A stretch of DNA of 64,000 bases from an uncultured Bacteroidaceae bacterium (lineage in GTDB: Bacteria; Bacteroidota; Bacteroidia; Bacteroidales; Bacteroidaceae), in the NCBI GenBank assembly GCA_905233765.1, contig CAJOCU010000002.1:114274-178273 (forward strand), read 5' to 3'. Both the position numbers and the translations under genes were made by a program. Positions 1 through 8,320 of the stretch are shown one piece after another (position 1 is the stretch's first letter; every line of letters starts with the position of its first letter). The notes under the pieces were generated by a model that saw nothing but the letters and a program-made list of their open reading frames with translations, had not been told where the DNA came from and searched no databases.

Positions 1-401
1 ATCTCCGTTTCCCATCGCATCGGGGCACCACAACAGCCACAGAACTTACTGTTCTGGTCCCAGTATATGAGCTCTGCAGCTTTGCCTGCCAAGTTGTATT
101 CATCTGCGGAAAGGACATCGAAGGAAGAGCGTAAGTTCATCATCTCAAATCCTTCAATACCTACGGCAGGGTTGTCGAGGCGAACGACTACAACCGCCTC
201 GTCCCCGACACGTTCACTGTTCATTAAGCGTGAAACATCGCTTTGCGCCGAGTGAGGGAGGGAAGAGAGGGTGGTCACAATGTTCCAAGGTTTCAGTGAG
301 ATTGGTGCCTCTTCGCCTACAGGAAGAGAGAAAGCGCCGTCAGCGCCCTCTCTCCGTAGTAATATGTCGCCTGCACAAAGGCAAGCCCAAACCTTTTTCA
401 T
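1..401 (-). CDS. nudC: NAD(+)/NADH diphosphatase NudC, N-terminal part (cut by window edge)
   Basis: The reading frame opens at ATG 401-399 and runs off the left edge, giving 133 residues. The end of the visible part (residues about 108-130) reads AAELIYWDQNSKFCGCCGAP, the helix plus first CxxC knuckle (C121, C124) of the zinc ribbon that precedes the Nudix domain in NudC. The Nudix box itself lies outside the window. NudC enzymes hydrolyse NADH to NMNH and AMP and can remove NAD caps from RNA in other bacteria. It follows pgm in the same direction, 85 bases away, with a 22-bp tandem repeat between them. The family call rests on the zinc-ribbon region only; the first 100 residues are poorly conserved in this family. 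Confidence 0.8.
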   Translation of the reverse strand, partial: MKKVWACLCAGDILLRREGADGAFSLPVGEEAPISLKPWNIVTTLSSLPHSAQSDVSRLMNSERVGDEAVVVVRLDNPAVGIEGFEMMNLRSSFDVLSADEYNLAGKAAELIYWDQNSKFCGCCGAPMRWETE

Positions 402-413
402 AGTGAAGTGTTG

Positions 414-479
414 ATCATTCCATCACGATTGAACAATCATTCCATCATGATTGAATAATCATTCCATGATGATGGAATA
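414..479. repeat. Three tandem 22-bp repeats with internal hairpin
   Basis: The motif ATCATTCC recurs at 414, 436 and 458, giving three head-to-tail units of 22 bp with 2-5 differences. The last copy contains the perfect hairpin ATTCCAT-GATG-ATGGAAT (461-478). It lies between the end of pgm and the start of nudC, both on the minus strand, so it could affect read-through or be a regulator-binding array. No spacers are present, so it is not CRISPR. Confidence 0.75.
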
Positions 480-486
480 ATGGGAA

Positions 487-2232
487 CTATATGCCGAGAT
501 CAGCACAAACAGCCTTCACCTTGGCCATACCTTCCTCACAAGCGCTGGGATAGCACTTGGGGCATTGCATGGTGGCAGGCGCCTCGATGTAGAACTTAAT
601 CTTGGGCTCTGTGCCGGAAGGACGCACGCTGATCTTGGTGCCGTCCTCAGTGAACCACTGCAGCACATTGCTCTTAGCAGGCATATCAAGCGGGGTGACC
701 TTGCCCTCAGCATCGGTGGCGGTCAGCGCCTGATAGTCCTTGGTGCAGATGACCTTGGAGCCTGCGAGCATCTTAGGAGCTTTTGTGCCGCGGAAGTCAA
801 CCATCATCTGCTTGATCTCATCGGCACCGGTCTTGCCCGGACGCACAACGTTGACGGTGTGATTCAGCGTGTAGCCGTACTCGAGATAGATATCCATCAG
901 CAGGTCGTAGAGCGTCTTACCGTTGTCCTTAGCCCAGGCTGCAATCTCGCATATGAGACAGATGCTAGCGGGGCTATCCTTATCGCGAACCTTGTCGAAG
1001 GGCAGGAAACCGAAGCTCTCCTCGCCGCCGCCGATGTACTTCTTGATGCCTTCGTTCTCACGGATAAGGGCTGCAATCCACTTGAAGCCAGTGTAGCAGT
1101 CCATCATCTCCACTCCATTCTTGTCTGCGATGCGCTTGATGAGCTCTGTGGTAACGATTGTCTTGACAAGGAACTCGTTGCCCTTCAGCTGACCGAGCTT
1201 CTTCTTGTTGGCGATGATGTACCAGGCGAACATCATGCAGGTCTGGTTGCCGTTCAGGATTTCCCATTCACCCTTCGGGTTGCGGCAGACGATGGCCAGA
1301 CGGTCTGCGTCGGGATCACTGGCGATGACCAGGTCAGCATTGAGCTTCGTGCCGAGTTTCATGCCGAGGGTCATTGCCTCTGAGTTCTCAGGATTCGGGC
1401 TGACGACGGTAGGGAAGTTGCCGTCGATGACCATCTGCTCGGGCACCACGTGGATGTTCTGGAAGCCCCATGAACGCAGTGCCTCGGGAATGATGACGCG
1501 GCCAGTGCCGTGCAGCGGAGTATAGACGATGTTCAAGTCCTTCTGGCGCAGGATAACATCCTGATCGACCATCGCTTCCTTGACAGCCTGCAGGTAGTCC
1601 CAGTCCATCTCGCCGCCGATGATCTGGATGAGGTCCGGGTTACCCTCCCATTTCACGTCATCCACGCTGACCTTGTTCACTTCATCGATGATACCTGTGT
1701 CATGCGGAGAGAGCACCTGAGCGCCGTCATCCCAGTAGGCCTTGTAGCCGTTGTACTCCTTGGGGTTGTGCGAAGCGGTGACGTTGACGCCAGCCTGTGC
1801 CTTCAGCTGACGGATGGCGAAGCTGATTTCCGGGGTGGGGCGGAGGCTCTCGAAGAGATACACCTTGATGCCGTTGGCCGAGAAAATGTTAGCCACCGTC
1901 TCAGCGAACTCGCGGCCGTGGTTGCGGCAGTCATGACCCACAACGACAGCGATGTCCTTCTTGCCAGCAAAGGCTTTGTTAATATAGTTGGCGAAGCCCT
2001 GTGTAGCTGCGCCTACGATGTACTTGTTCATACGATTGGTGCCAGCGCCCATGATGCCACGCAGACCACCGGTACCAAATTCGAGGCTCTGGTAGAAAGC
2101 ATCCACGAGGGCCGTCTTGTCCTCGGCATCGAGCAATGCCTTCACCTCGGCCTTCGTCTGTTCGTCATAAACGGGGGAGGAGAGCCACTCCTGGGCTTTG
2201 GCCTCACAGGATTTAATCAATTCTATATCCAT
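487..2232 (-). CDS. pgm: Phosphoglucomutase/phosphomannomutase (PGM2-like alpha-D-phosphohexomutase)
   Basis: The 581-residue protein has all four signatures of the alpha-D-phosphohexomutase family in order: the catalytic serine loop [13 protein letters not shown] (Ser154 is the phosphorylated residue), the metal-binding loop DPDADR, the sugar-binding loop GGGEES, and the phosphate-binding RPSGTEPK near the C terminus. It interconverts glucose-1-phosphate and glucose-6-phosphate (or the mannose equivalents) in the cytoplasm and feeds glycogen and surface polysaccharide synthesis. The length fits the long bacterial PGM2 subgroup. It lies 53 bases downstream of the coiled-coil gene on the same strand and shows no promoter of its own, so co-transcription is likely. 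Glucose versus mannose preference cannot be read from sequence alone. Confidence 0.93.
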   Translation of the reverse strand: MDIELIKSCEAKAQEWLSSPVYDEQTKAEVKALLDAEDKTALVDAFYQSLEFGTGGLRGIMGAGTNRMNKYIVGAATQGFANYINKAFAGKKDIAVVVGHDCRNHGREFAETVANIFSANGIKVYLFESLRPTPEISFAIRQLKAQAGVNVTASHNPKEYNGYKAYWDDGAQVLSPHDTGIIDEVNKVSVDDVKWEGNPDLIQIIGGEMDWDYLQAVKEAMVDQDVILRQKDLNIVYTPLHGTGRVIIPEALRSWGFQNIHVVPEQMVIDGNFPTVVSPNPENSEAMTLGMKLGTKLNADLVIASDPDADRLAIVCRNPKGEWEILNGNQTCMMFAWYIIANKKKLGQLKGNEFLVKTIVTTELIKRIADKNGVEMMDCYTGFKWIAALIRENEGIKKYIGGGEESFGFLPFDKVRDKDSPASICLICEIAAWAKDNGKTLYDLLMDIYLEYGYTLNHTVNVVRPGKTGADEIKQMMVDFRGTKAPKMLAGSKVICTKDYQALTATDAEGKVTPLDMPAKSNVLQWFTEDGTKISVRPSGTEPKIKFYIEAPATMQCPKCYPSACEEGMAKVKAVCADLGI

Positions 2233-2285
2233 ATTCTTTTTTAACTTCTTAAACTGTTTAAACCACTTGAACTTATCGAACTCTT

Positions 2286-2813
2286 TTATTTCACTTTAGC
2301 AGCAGCTTTGCGAGCAGCTTGTTCTGCTTTTTCAGCCTTAATACGGGCTTTCTCTGCCTTCTCTTGTGCCTTCAGTCGTTTGGCTTCTTCCTTGTGTGCC
2401 TTCTGCGCATCGGAAGCATCCTTCTTGGCTTGCTTTTCTGCCTTCTCAATTTCTTTCTGTTGTTTCTTTAAATCCTTGATTTTCTGCTTCGCATTTTTTT
2501 CTGTCTGCTTCGCGTTCTTGAGAGCCTGTTGTGCATCCTTGACGCCTTGTGATGCGTCCTTCTGTGCCTGCTCAGCATTCTTCAAATCCTGTTTGATAGC
2601 ACTGAGGTCTGCTTTGGTGTCTTTGTGTGCCTGTTGCATCTGCGCCACATTCTGCTTGGCGCTTTCAACATTAGCTTTCATCTCGGCTGTACGTTGCTGT
2701 GCGGACTCTACTGTCGAGTTAACAATCACTGAAGGATTAACATCCTGAGCATTCATAACCATCGGCATTACTATTGCCGAGGCAGCAATCATCAAAAATC
2801 TTTTCATAGTCAT
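2286..2813 (-). CDS. Secreted Ala/Lys/Glu-rich coiled-coil protein
   Basis: This 175-residue protein opens with a signal peptide ([20 protein letters not shown], cleavage near Ala-Gln). An equally possible start two codons earlier gives MTMKRF. The remainder is almost entirely a charged helix made of Ala, Lys, Gln and Glu with heptad-like spacing, interrupted by a TEK/DAQ-rich middle. It resembles periplasmic or outer-membrane helical spacer proteins, but no named domain is visible. A near-ideal promoter (TTTG-N19-TATCTTTG) lies 45-75 bases upstream, back to back with the serC promoter. The gene probably leads a transcript that continues into pgm. Function unknown. Confidence 0.75.
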   Translation of the reverse strand: MTMKRFLMIAASAIVMPMVMNAQDVNPSVIVNSTVESAQQRTAEMKANVESAKQNVAQMQQAHKDTKADLSAIKQDLKNAEQAQKDASQGVKDAQQALKNAKQTEKNAKQKIKDLKKQQKEIEKAEKQAKKDASDAQKAHKEEAKRLKAQEKAEKARIKAEKAEQAARKAAAKVK

Positions 2814-2857
2814 TTGATTCTTGTTAAAGGGTTAGGTTTTTTTATGCATTTCTGCCG

Positions 2858-2888
2858 CAAAGATAGTCAACCTATTTGTTTTAGCAAA
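2858..2888 (-). promoter_or_regulatory. Bacteroidetes-type promoter of the coiled-coil gene
   Basis: On the minus strand the -33 box TTTG (2888-2885) and the -7 box TATCTTTG (2865-2858) are separated by exactly 19 bases, matching the TTTG-N19-21-TAnnTTTG consensus of the primary sigma factor of this phylum. Confidence 0.75.
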
Positions 2889-2905
2889 ATTTTCTTGCCA
2901 ATTTA

Positions 2906-2937
2906 TTTGGTGGAGTGGCAGAAAAGGCGTAATTTCG
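2906..2937 (+). promoter_or_regulatory. Predicted promoter of serC
   Basis: TTTG (2906-2909) is followed 20 bases later by TAATTTCG (2930-2937), one mismatch from TAnnTTTG. Transcription would start near 2944, leaving a leader of about 32 bases before ATG 2976. It is divergent from the promoter at 2858-2888, and the two -33 boxes are only 17 bases apart. Confidence 0.6.
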
Positions 2938-2975
2938 CGGCATCATTTGTAAAACCACACATTATATTTATTATT

Positions 2976-4043
2976 ATGAAGAAGTATAATTTCAATGCTG
3001 GTCCCAGTAAGCTTCCCCGCGAAGTGATGGAGGCCACCGCTGCTGCATGTCTCGAATTCGAGGGTAGCGGCCTCTCCCTGATGGAAATGAGCCATCGTGC
3101 AAAGAACTTCCAGCCCGTTGTTGACGAGACGGTAGCTTTGTTCAAGGAACTCCTGGATATCCCCGAAGGCTACAGCGTCATCTTCCTCGGAGGTGGTGCC
3201 AGCCTGCAGTTCTGCATGGTCCCCTACAACCTTCTCGAGAAGAAGGCTGCCTATCTGAATACTGGCGTTTGGGCTACCAAGGCCGAGAAGGAGGCAAAGC
3301 TCTTCGGCGAAGTCGTAGAGGTGGCTTCCAGCAAGGACAAGAACTTCACCTATATCCCCAAGGAGTTCACGATTCCCACAGATGCCGACTACTTCCACAT
3401 CACCACTAACAACACCATCTATGGCACAGAGATTCTGAAGGACTTCGACAGCCCCGTACCCATGGTGGCAGATATGAGCTCCGACATCTTCTCCCGTCCC
3501 ATCGACGTGAGCAAGTACGGCCTCATCTATGGCGGTGCTCAAAAGAACCTCTCTATGGCTGGTGTCACCTTTGTCATCATCAAGGAAGACCTGCTGGGCA
3601 AGGTGAGCCGTCCTATCCCAACGATGCTGAACTACCAGACACACGTCAGCAAGGGCAGTATGTTCAACACACCTCCTACAGTGCCTATCTACTGCGCGCT
3701 GCAGAACCTCAAGTGGATCAAGAAGCAGGGTGGCGTGGCAGCTATGGAGAAGCTGGCCATCCAGCGTGCAGATATCGTCTATGGCGAAATCGACCGCAAC
3801 AAGCTCTTCGTCGGCACAGCCGAGGAGGACAGCCGTTCACGCATGAACATCACCTTCGTTCTCAAGCCCGAATACCAGGATCTGCAGGACGAGTTCATGG
3901 CCTTCGCTACGAGCAAGGGTATGGTCGGCGTGAAGGGTCACCGCGATGTCGGTGGTTTCCGCGCCAGCTGTTACAACGCAATGGACATCGAAGGCTGCGA
4001 GGCTCTCGTGGCTTGCATGCAAGAGTTTGAGAAGCAACACTAA
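2976..4043 (+). CDS. serC: Phosphoserine aminotransferase
   Basis: SerC converts 3-phosphohydroxypyruvate plus glutamate to O-phosphoserine in the cytoplasm and also acts in pyridoxal phosphate synthesis. The start at ATG 2976 gives 355 residues, the normal family size, and begins [14 protein letters not shown], the substrate-binding N terminus of the family. An upstream extension of the frame to 2814 crosses the promoter and is not used. PLP-binding features are visible: the glycine loop LGGGASLQF (71-79) and Lys190 in GGAQKN, the Schiff-base lysine. It is the first gene of serC-serA-DUF1015-yigZ; serA follows after 127 bases that contain a GC-rich inverted repeat. Confidence 0.95.
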   Translation: MKKYNFNAGPSKLPREVMEATAAACLEFEGSGLSLMEMSHRAKNFQPVVDETVALFKELLDIPEGYSVIFLGGGASLQFCMVPYNLLEKKAAYLNTGVWATKAEKEAKLFGEVVEVASSKDKNFTYIPKEFTIPTDADYFHITTNNTIYGTEILKDFDSPVPMVADMSSDIFSRPIDVSKYGLIYGGAQKNLSMAGVTFVIIKEDLLGKVSRPIPTMLNYQTHVSKGSMFNTPPTVPIYCALQNLKWIKKQGGVAAMEKLAIQRADIVYGEIDRNKLFVGTAEEDSRSRMNITFVLKPEYQDLQDEFMAFATSKGMVGVKGHRDVGGFRASCYNAMDIEGCEALVACMQEFEKQH

Positions 4044-4166
4044 GACCCCCTCCACCCTCGGAGGGTGGTCACCTTCAAGAATAGTAACCATTAAAATAAT
4101 GACCCTATAACCTCTGCCGCCCATAAGATTCTACTCTCCCCATTGAGGGGGAGCGGGGAGGGGGTC
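4044..4166. repeat. GC-rich nested inverted repeat between serC and serA
   Basis: The outer arms GACCCCCTCC (4044-4053) and GGAGGGGGTC (4157-4166) are perfect inverted copies that bracket the intergenic region. Inside lies a tight hairpin, CCACCCTC-G-GAGGGTGG (4052-4068). Related C-rich and G-rich blocks occur at about 9251-9290 and 21731-21775, suggesting a degenerate dispersed REP-like family. Confidence 0.6.
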
Positions 4167-4170
4167 CAGT

Positions 4171-5091
4171 ATGATGAAAGTTTTAATTGCAACAGAGAAG
4201 CCTTTCAGCGGTGTGGCCGTGAAAGGTATAAAGGAAGTGTTCGATGCCGCTGGCTACGAGGTGGCACTGCTCGAGAAATACACTGAGAAGTCACAGCTCT
4301 TGGAAGCCGTCGCTGATGTCGATGCTATGATCATTCGCTCGGATAAGGTCGATGCAGAAGTGCTCGATGCTGCCAAGCAACTGAAGATCGTGGTTCGTGC
4401 CGGTGCCGGCTACGACAATATTGACCTCGAGGCTGCTACAGCTCACAAGGTGGTAGCTATGAACACGCCTGGGCAAAATGCCAACAGCGTGGCGGAGCTC
4501 GTCTTCGGTCTCCTCGTCTATGCAAAGCGCAACTTCTTCAACGGCACCAGCGGCACCGAGCTGAAGGCCAAGCGTCTCGGTATCCTTGCCTTCGGCGCTG
4601 TGGGTCGCAACGTAGCTCGCATCGCCAAGGGCTTCGACATGGAAGTGTTGGCCTACGATGCTTACTGCCCCGCAGACGTCATCGAGGCCGCCGGCGTGAA
4701 AGCTGTCGGTTCTGCTGCCGAACTTTTCGAGCAGAGCGACATCGTCAGCCTCCACATCCCTGCAACGGCTGAGACCAAGCAGAGCATCAACCGCGAGCTC
4801 GTCAACAAGCTCCCGAAGGGTGGCATCCTCGTGAACACAGCCCGCAAGGAAGTCATCAACGAGCCCGAACTTCTGGCTCTCCTCGCCGAGCGTGAGGACC
4901 TGAAGTATGTCACAGACATCATGCCCGATGCCAACGCTGACTTCGCCAAGTTCGAAGGCCGCTACTTCACCACTCCCAAGAAGATGGGTGCTCAGACCGC
5001 CGAGGCCAACGTCAATGCCGGCATCGCTGCCGCCCATCAGATTGTTGGATTTCTGGAAGAAGGGATTACGAAGTTCCAAGTGAATAAATAA
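4171..5091 (+). CDS. serA: D-3-phosphoglycerate dehydrogenase, short form without ACT domain
   Basis: This NAD-dependent enzyme oxidises 3-phosphoglycerate to 3-phosphohydroxypyruvate, the first step of serine synthesis. The 306 residues hold the nested substrate and nucleotide domains: GAGYDNID (78-85), the NAD-binding GILAFGAVGR (137-146) and the catalytic arginine in NTAR (R225). The usual catalytic histidine of the TPH(I)GA motif is replaced by lysine in TTPKKMGAQT (about residue 270). This is known for the short type-III enzymes of this phylum. There is no regulatory ACT or ASB domain, so serine feedback through ACT is not expected. The start may be either of two adjacent ATGs (4171 or 4174). 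It lies one base before the DUF1015 gene. Confidence 0.93.
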   Translation: MMKVLIATEKPFSGVAVKGIKEVFDAAGYEVALLEKYTEKSQLLEAVADVDAMIIRSDKVDAEVLDAAKQLKIVVRAGAGYDNIDLEAATAHKVVAMNTPGQNANSVAELVFGLLVYAKRNFFNGTSGTELKAKRLGILAFGAVGRNVARIAKGFDMEVLAYDAYCPADVIEAAGVKAVGSAAELFEQSDIVSLHIPATAETKQSINRELVNKLPKGGILVNTARKEVINEPELLALLAEREDLKYVTDIMPDANADFAKFEGRYFTTPKKMGAQTAEANVNAGIAAAHQIVGFLEEGITKFQVNK

Positions 5092-5092
5092 T

Positions 5093-6340
5093 ATGGCTAA
5101 GATAAAACCTTTCCGCGGTTTACGTCCGCCGAAGAATCTCGTTGAGCAAGTGGAGAGCCGTCCATACGACGTGCTCGACAGCGAGGAGGCAAGGGCCGAA
5201 GCAGGCGACAACGAGAAGTCGCTCTACCATATCATCAAGCCGGAGATAGACTTCCCCGTTGGCACGAGCGAGTACGACCCCGCCGTCTATGAGCGCGCTG
5301 CCGACAACTTCCTGTACTTCCAGAAGAAAGGCTGGCTCGTGCAGGACAAGGATGAGCACTACTACATCTATGCCCAGACGATGAATGGCAAGACGCAGTA
5401 CGGCCTCGTCATCGGCGCCTACGTGGATGACTACATGAACGGCACCATCAAGAAGCACGAGCTGACGCGTCGCGACAAGGAAGAGGACCGCATGAAGCAC
5501 GTTCGCGTGAACGATGCCAACATGGAGCCCGTCTTCTTCGCCTATCCCGATAATGCCGTTCTCGATGCCCTGCTGAAGCGCTATGCAGCCACAGAGCCTG
5601 AGTACGACTTCATCGCGCCCATCGACGGCTTCCGTCATCAGTTCTGGGTCATCAGCGACGCAGCCGATATCGCCACCATCACTGAGGAGTTCCGCAAGAT
5701 GCCGTCGCTCTACATCGCTGACGGCCACCACCGCTCCGCAGCTGCCGCCCTCGTGGGTGCAGAGAAGGCACGGATGAATCCCAACCACCGTGGCGACGAG
5801 GAGTACAACTACTTCATGGCCGTTGCTTTCCAGGCTTCACAGCTCACCATCCTCGACTACAACCGCGTGGTGAAGGATCTCAACGGCCTTACCAGCGAGC
5901 AGTTCCTGGAAGCCCTCCGCAAGAACTTCACCGTGGAGGACAAGGGCACCGAGATCTACAAGCCTTCACGCCTTCATGAGTTCTCGCTCTACCTCGACGG
6001 CCACTGGTTCTCGCTCGTGGCAAAGGAGGGTACCTACGACAACAACGACCCTATCGGCGTCCTCGACGTGGATATCTCCAGCCGCCTCATCCTTCAGGAC
6101 ATCCTGAATATCGGCGACCTGCGCAGCAGCAACCGCATCGACTTCGTCGGCGGTCTACGCGGCTTGGGCGAGCTGAAGCGTCGCGTGGATAGTGGTGAGA
6201 TGCGAGCAGCACTCGCTCTCTATCCCGTCTCGATGCAGCAGATCATGGACATCGCCGACAGCGGTAAGATTATGCCGCCTAAGGCTACATGGTTTGAGCC
6301 GAAGCTCCGCAGCGGTCTTGTCGTGCATAAACTTTCATGA
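5093..6340 (+). CDS. DUF1015 family protein of the serine cluster
   Basis: The 415-residue protein begins AKIKPFRGLRPPKNLVEQV and has the family hallmarks SRPYDVLDSEEA (22-33), the KHELTRRDKEEDRMKH segment (121-136) and the strongly conserved IADGHHRSAAAAL (208-220). No signal peptide or membrane segment is seen, so it is cytoplasmic. The start codon follows the serA stop by a single base and the end overlaps yigZ by four bases (ATGA), so it is translated as part of the serine operon. The biochemical function is not established. The DGHHR motif resembles the nucleotide or phosphate-handling loop of ParB/sulfiredoxin-fold proteins, some of which are serine kinases (inference). No serB is present here. 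Confidence 0.85.
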   Translation: MAKIKPFRGLRPPKNLVEQVESRPYDVLDSEEARAEAGDNEKSLYHIIKPEIDFPVGTSEYDPAVYERAADNFLYFQKKGWLVQDKDEHYYIYAQTMNGKTQYGLVIGAYVDDYMNGTIKKHELTRRDKEEDRMKHVRVNDANMEPVFFAYPDNAVLDALLKRYAATEPEYDFIAPIDGFRHQFWVISDAADIATITEEFRKMPSLYIADGHHRSAAAALVGAEKARMNPNHRGDEEYNYFMAVAFQASQLTILDYNRVVKDLNGLTSEQFLEALRKNFTVEDKGTEIYKPSRLHEFSLYLDGHWFSLVAKEGTYDNNDPIGVLDVDISSRLILQDILNIGDLRSSNRIDFVGGLRGLGELKRRVDSGEMRAALALYPVSMQQIMDIADSGKIMPPKATWFEPKLRSGLVVHKLS

Positions 6341-6930
6341 TCGACAGCTACAAGACGATACAATCCAAAAGCGAGGGCACTTATTCTGAACTCAGGAGTA
6401 AGTTCCTCGCTTTTGCTCATCCTGTCACTGCCGTCGATGAGGCGATGGCGCTCGTGGAGCAGTATCAGAAAAAGTACTACGATGCCCGTCATGTCTGCTA
6501 TGCCTATATGCTGGGCCATGAGCGGCTGGTGTTTCGTGCCAACGATAACGGTGAACCCAGCGGCACAGCTGGCAAGCCCATCCTCGGGCAGATCAACAGC
6601 AACGAGCTCACGGACATTCTCATTATCGTCGTCCGTTATTTCGGCGGCGTGAAGCTAGGCACCAGCGGACTCATCCAGGCATATAAAGCTGCTGCCGCCG
6701 AGGCCATTGCTGCCGCCACCATCATCGAGAAAACAGTAGATGAACAAATCGCCATCACCTTTGAATACACATTGATGAATCAGGTGATGCGTGTTGTGAA
6801 GGAAGAGGAACCCGCCATCCTGTCGCAGTCCTTCGACAACGACTGCCAGATGACGCTCGCCATCCGCGCCTCCCTGATGCCACGTCTTCGGGACCGTCTA
6901 GCGAAGATCGAAGGCCTCAGGTTCTCCTAA
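6337..6930 (+). CDS. yigZ: YigZ/IMPACT family protein (UPF0029)
   Basis: The 197-residue protein has the IMPACT N-terminal domain with YDARHVCYAYMLG (48-60), NDNGEPSGTAGKPIL (69-83) and IIVVRYFGGVKLGTSGLIQAY, followed by a small C-terminal UPF0029-type ferredoxin-like domain. Family members bind nucleic acid or ribosomes; eukaryotic IMPACT regulates the Gcn2 pathway, but the role of bacterial YigZ is not settled. It starts inside the last codon of the DUF1015 gene (ATGA overlap at 6337-6340). Its stop (6928-6930) touches the stop of the convergent lysozyme gene with no base between them. Confidence 0.9.
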   Translation: MIDSYKTIQSKSEGTYSELRSKFLAFAHPVTAVDEAMALVEQYQKKYYDARHVCYAYMLGHERLVFRANDNGEPSGTAGKPILGQINSNELTDILIIVVRYFGGVKLGTSGLIQAYKAAAAEAIAAATIIEKTVDEQIAITFEYTLMNQVMRVVKEEEPAILSQSFDNDCQMTLAIRASLMPRLRDRLAKIEGLRFS

Positions 6931-7746
6931 TTATTTTGCTAACAGGATATCTGATAGGGTGTAGTTGTCCATTAGACAACTGCGATCCACATTGCCTCGA
7001 ATCCCTTGTATGCGGCTCGTGGCGGAATACTGCCACATCACGAAAGGTGCGTTATCACGCAGCTCGGGAATATCTGTGTGATAGCGCGCGATCATATATT
7101 TATAATGTGTGAACGGCCCCGACAGGTATTTGTTATAAAAGTCGCGCGAGGTGTAAAGGATGGGACGCACACCATAAAACTCTTCCACCAGTCTGAGAAA
7201 TAGTTTAAGGCGACTCTGGAACTGTTGGAGCGATGCTTTACCGCGATGTTCGATGTCGATGATTGGGATGAGGTCGTGCTCCTTGAGTTTCACGACAGAG
7301 GTGAAATTCTTGAATTGGTCACGCACATCGGCCGTGGGACTATAGAAATGGTAGCAGCCTACTTTCAGTCCAGCGCGTCGAGCACCTTTCAGATTGGTGT
7401 GATAGGTGTCATCAATCAGCTTGGCACCTTCTGTGGCTTTGATATAGACGTAGGTAATATCTGCATGACGAGCCACCTCTGTCCAATTGATATTTCCTTG
7501 ATAATGTGAGACATCAATGCCACCCAAACGATGATTGGCAATATGCAGGCTCTGCTGCTCATAAATCACTTCACCCGTTGCCAGCGTCGGCTGCGGGTTG
7601 AGAGGAAGCATTATAGCATCGGGCTGTGGGAGGGAAGCATCATAGTTCTCCACCTCTTTCTTCTTCTTTTTCTTACGGCCATACGCCTCCGTCGTGACGG
7701 CAAAACACATCGTCACCATCAACACCAAGAGAAGGAGTTTCCTCAT
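6931..7746 (-). CDS. Secreted GH25-family lysozyme (muramidase)
   Basis: Starting at ATG 7746-7744 gives 271 residues. A signal peptide (MRKLLLLVLMVTMCFAVTTEA) is followed by a run of lysines and a low-complexity linker to about residue 65. The GH25 barrel then shows GIDVSHYQGNI with the catalytic aspartate, IKATEG, and the DxE pair in IPIIDIEHRG that carries the catalytic glutamate. Such enzymes cleave the MurNAc-GlcNAc bond of peptidoglycan; export suggests wall turnover or attack on neighbours. The start codon overlaps the stop of cdd (ATGA), so the two are translationally coupled. The upstream extension of the frame to 7893 lies inside cdd and is not used. Confidence 0.88.
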   Translation of the reverse strand: MRKLLLLVLMVTMCFAVTTEAYGRKKKKKKEVENYDASLPQPDAIMLPLNPQPTLATGEVIYEQQSLHIANHRLGGIDVSHYQGNINWTEVARHADITYVYIKATEGAKLIDDTYHTNLKGARRAGLKVGCYHFYSPTADVRDQFKNFTSVVKLKEHDLIPIIDIEHRGKASLQQFQSRLKLFLRLVEEFYGVRPILYTSRDFYNKYLSGPFTHYKYMIARYHTDIPELRDNAPFVMWQYSATSRIQGIRGNVDRSCLMDNYTLSDILLAK

Positions 7747-8222
7747 GATAGCTGGGAACCGTCGAAGGTGAGGGGGAGCAGGTCGCGAACGTTGGAAGCA
7801 ACGAAAATGTTTTTCGTGCCGTAAAGAATCACGCGGATAGGCTCTTGGTATCGCACTTCGGCTTCCAGCAAGGCCTGACGGCAGGAGCCACACGGTGCCA
7901 CAGGTGTCTCAATAAACTGTCCACCTGTTTGCGCCGCGATGGCGATGCTCACGGGCGGCACCTCAGGGGCATTGGCACCAGCTGCGAAGAACGCTGTACG
8001 CTCAGCACAGAGACCTACGGGGTAAGCTGCATTCTCCTGATTGCTGCCCTTGAAGATCCGTCCGTCCTTCAAACGGAGCGCTGCGCCCACCTGAAAGTGC
8101 GAGTACGGTGAGTAGCTGGTTTTAGTCATTGCCTTCGCGATTTCTACGAGTTCGCGGTCTGCCTCCGGCAGTTCCTCCAGCGAAAAGACCTGTATGTGAA
8201 TAGGTATTTGTAGCTCTTGCAT
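7743..8222 (-). CDS. cdd: Cytidine deaminase
   Basis: Cdd deaminates cytidine and deoxycytidine to the uridine forms in pyrimidine salvage. The 159-residue protein carries the zinc site of the family: C72-A-E74 in GLCAERTAF (E74 is the proton shuttle) and C111-x-x-C114 in PCGSCRQAL. The substrate loop NQENAAYP (61-68) is also present. The length fits the homotetrameric class. It is the first gene of a two-gene transcript with the GH25 lysozyme, an unusual pairing of nucleoside salvage with a wall hydrolase. A promoter candidate lies 25-58 bases upstream. Confidence 0.94.
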   Translation of the reverse strand: MQELQIPIHIQVFSLEELPEADRELVEIAKAMTKTSYSPYSHFQVGAALRLKDGRIFKGSNQENAAYPVGLCAERTAFFAAGANAPEVPPVSIAIAAQTGGQFIETPVAPCGSCRQALLEAEVRYQEPIRVILYGTKNIFVASNVRDLLPLTFDGSQLS

Positions 8223-8246
8223 ACGATTATTACATGAAATATGTCA

Positions 8247-8280
8247 CAAAAGTACTACTTTTCTCGCGTATCTCAACAAA
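8247..8280 (-). promoter_or_regulatory. Promoter candidate for cdd
   Basis: On the minus strand the -7 box TACTTTTG (8254-8247) matches TAnnTTTG. A TTTG (8280-8277) lies 22 bases upstream, slightly longer than the usual 19-21. Confidence 0.5.
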
Positions 8281-8286
8281 AAAAAC

Positions 8287-8294
8287 TACTTTTG
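8287..8294 (+). promoter_or_regulatory. -7 promoter box for the glucosaminidase gene
   Basis: TACTTTTG matches TAnnTTTG and sits 26 bases before ATG 8321. No good TTTG box is found 19-21 bases upstream. The identical 8-mer is used in the opposite direction at 8254-8247. Confidence 0.5.
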
Positions 8295-8320
8295 TGCGCG
8301 AAATACATTATATTTATTTC

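Noticed and set aside
414..479. Possible CRISPR array
   Set aside because: Repeats are directly adjacent with no spacers, only three units, and no cas genes are present.
2814..2975. N-terminal extension of serC
   Set aside because: It contains the divergent promoters and encodes no SerC-like sequence; ATG 2976 gives the conserved N terminus.
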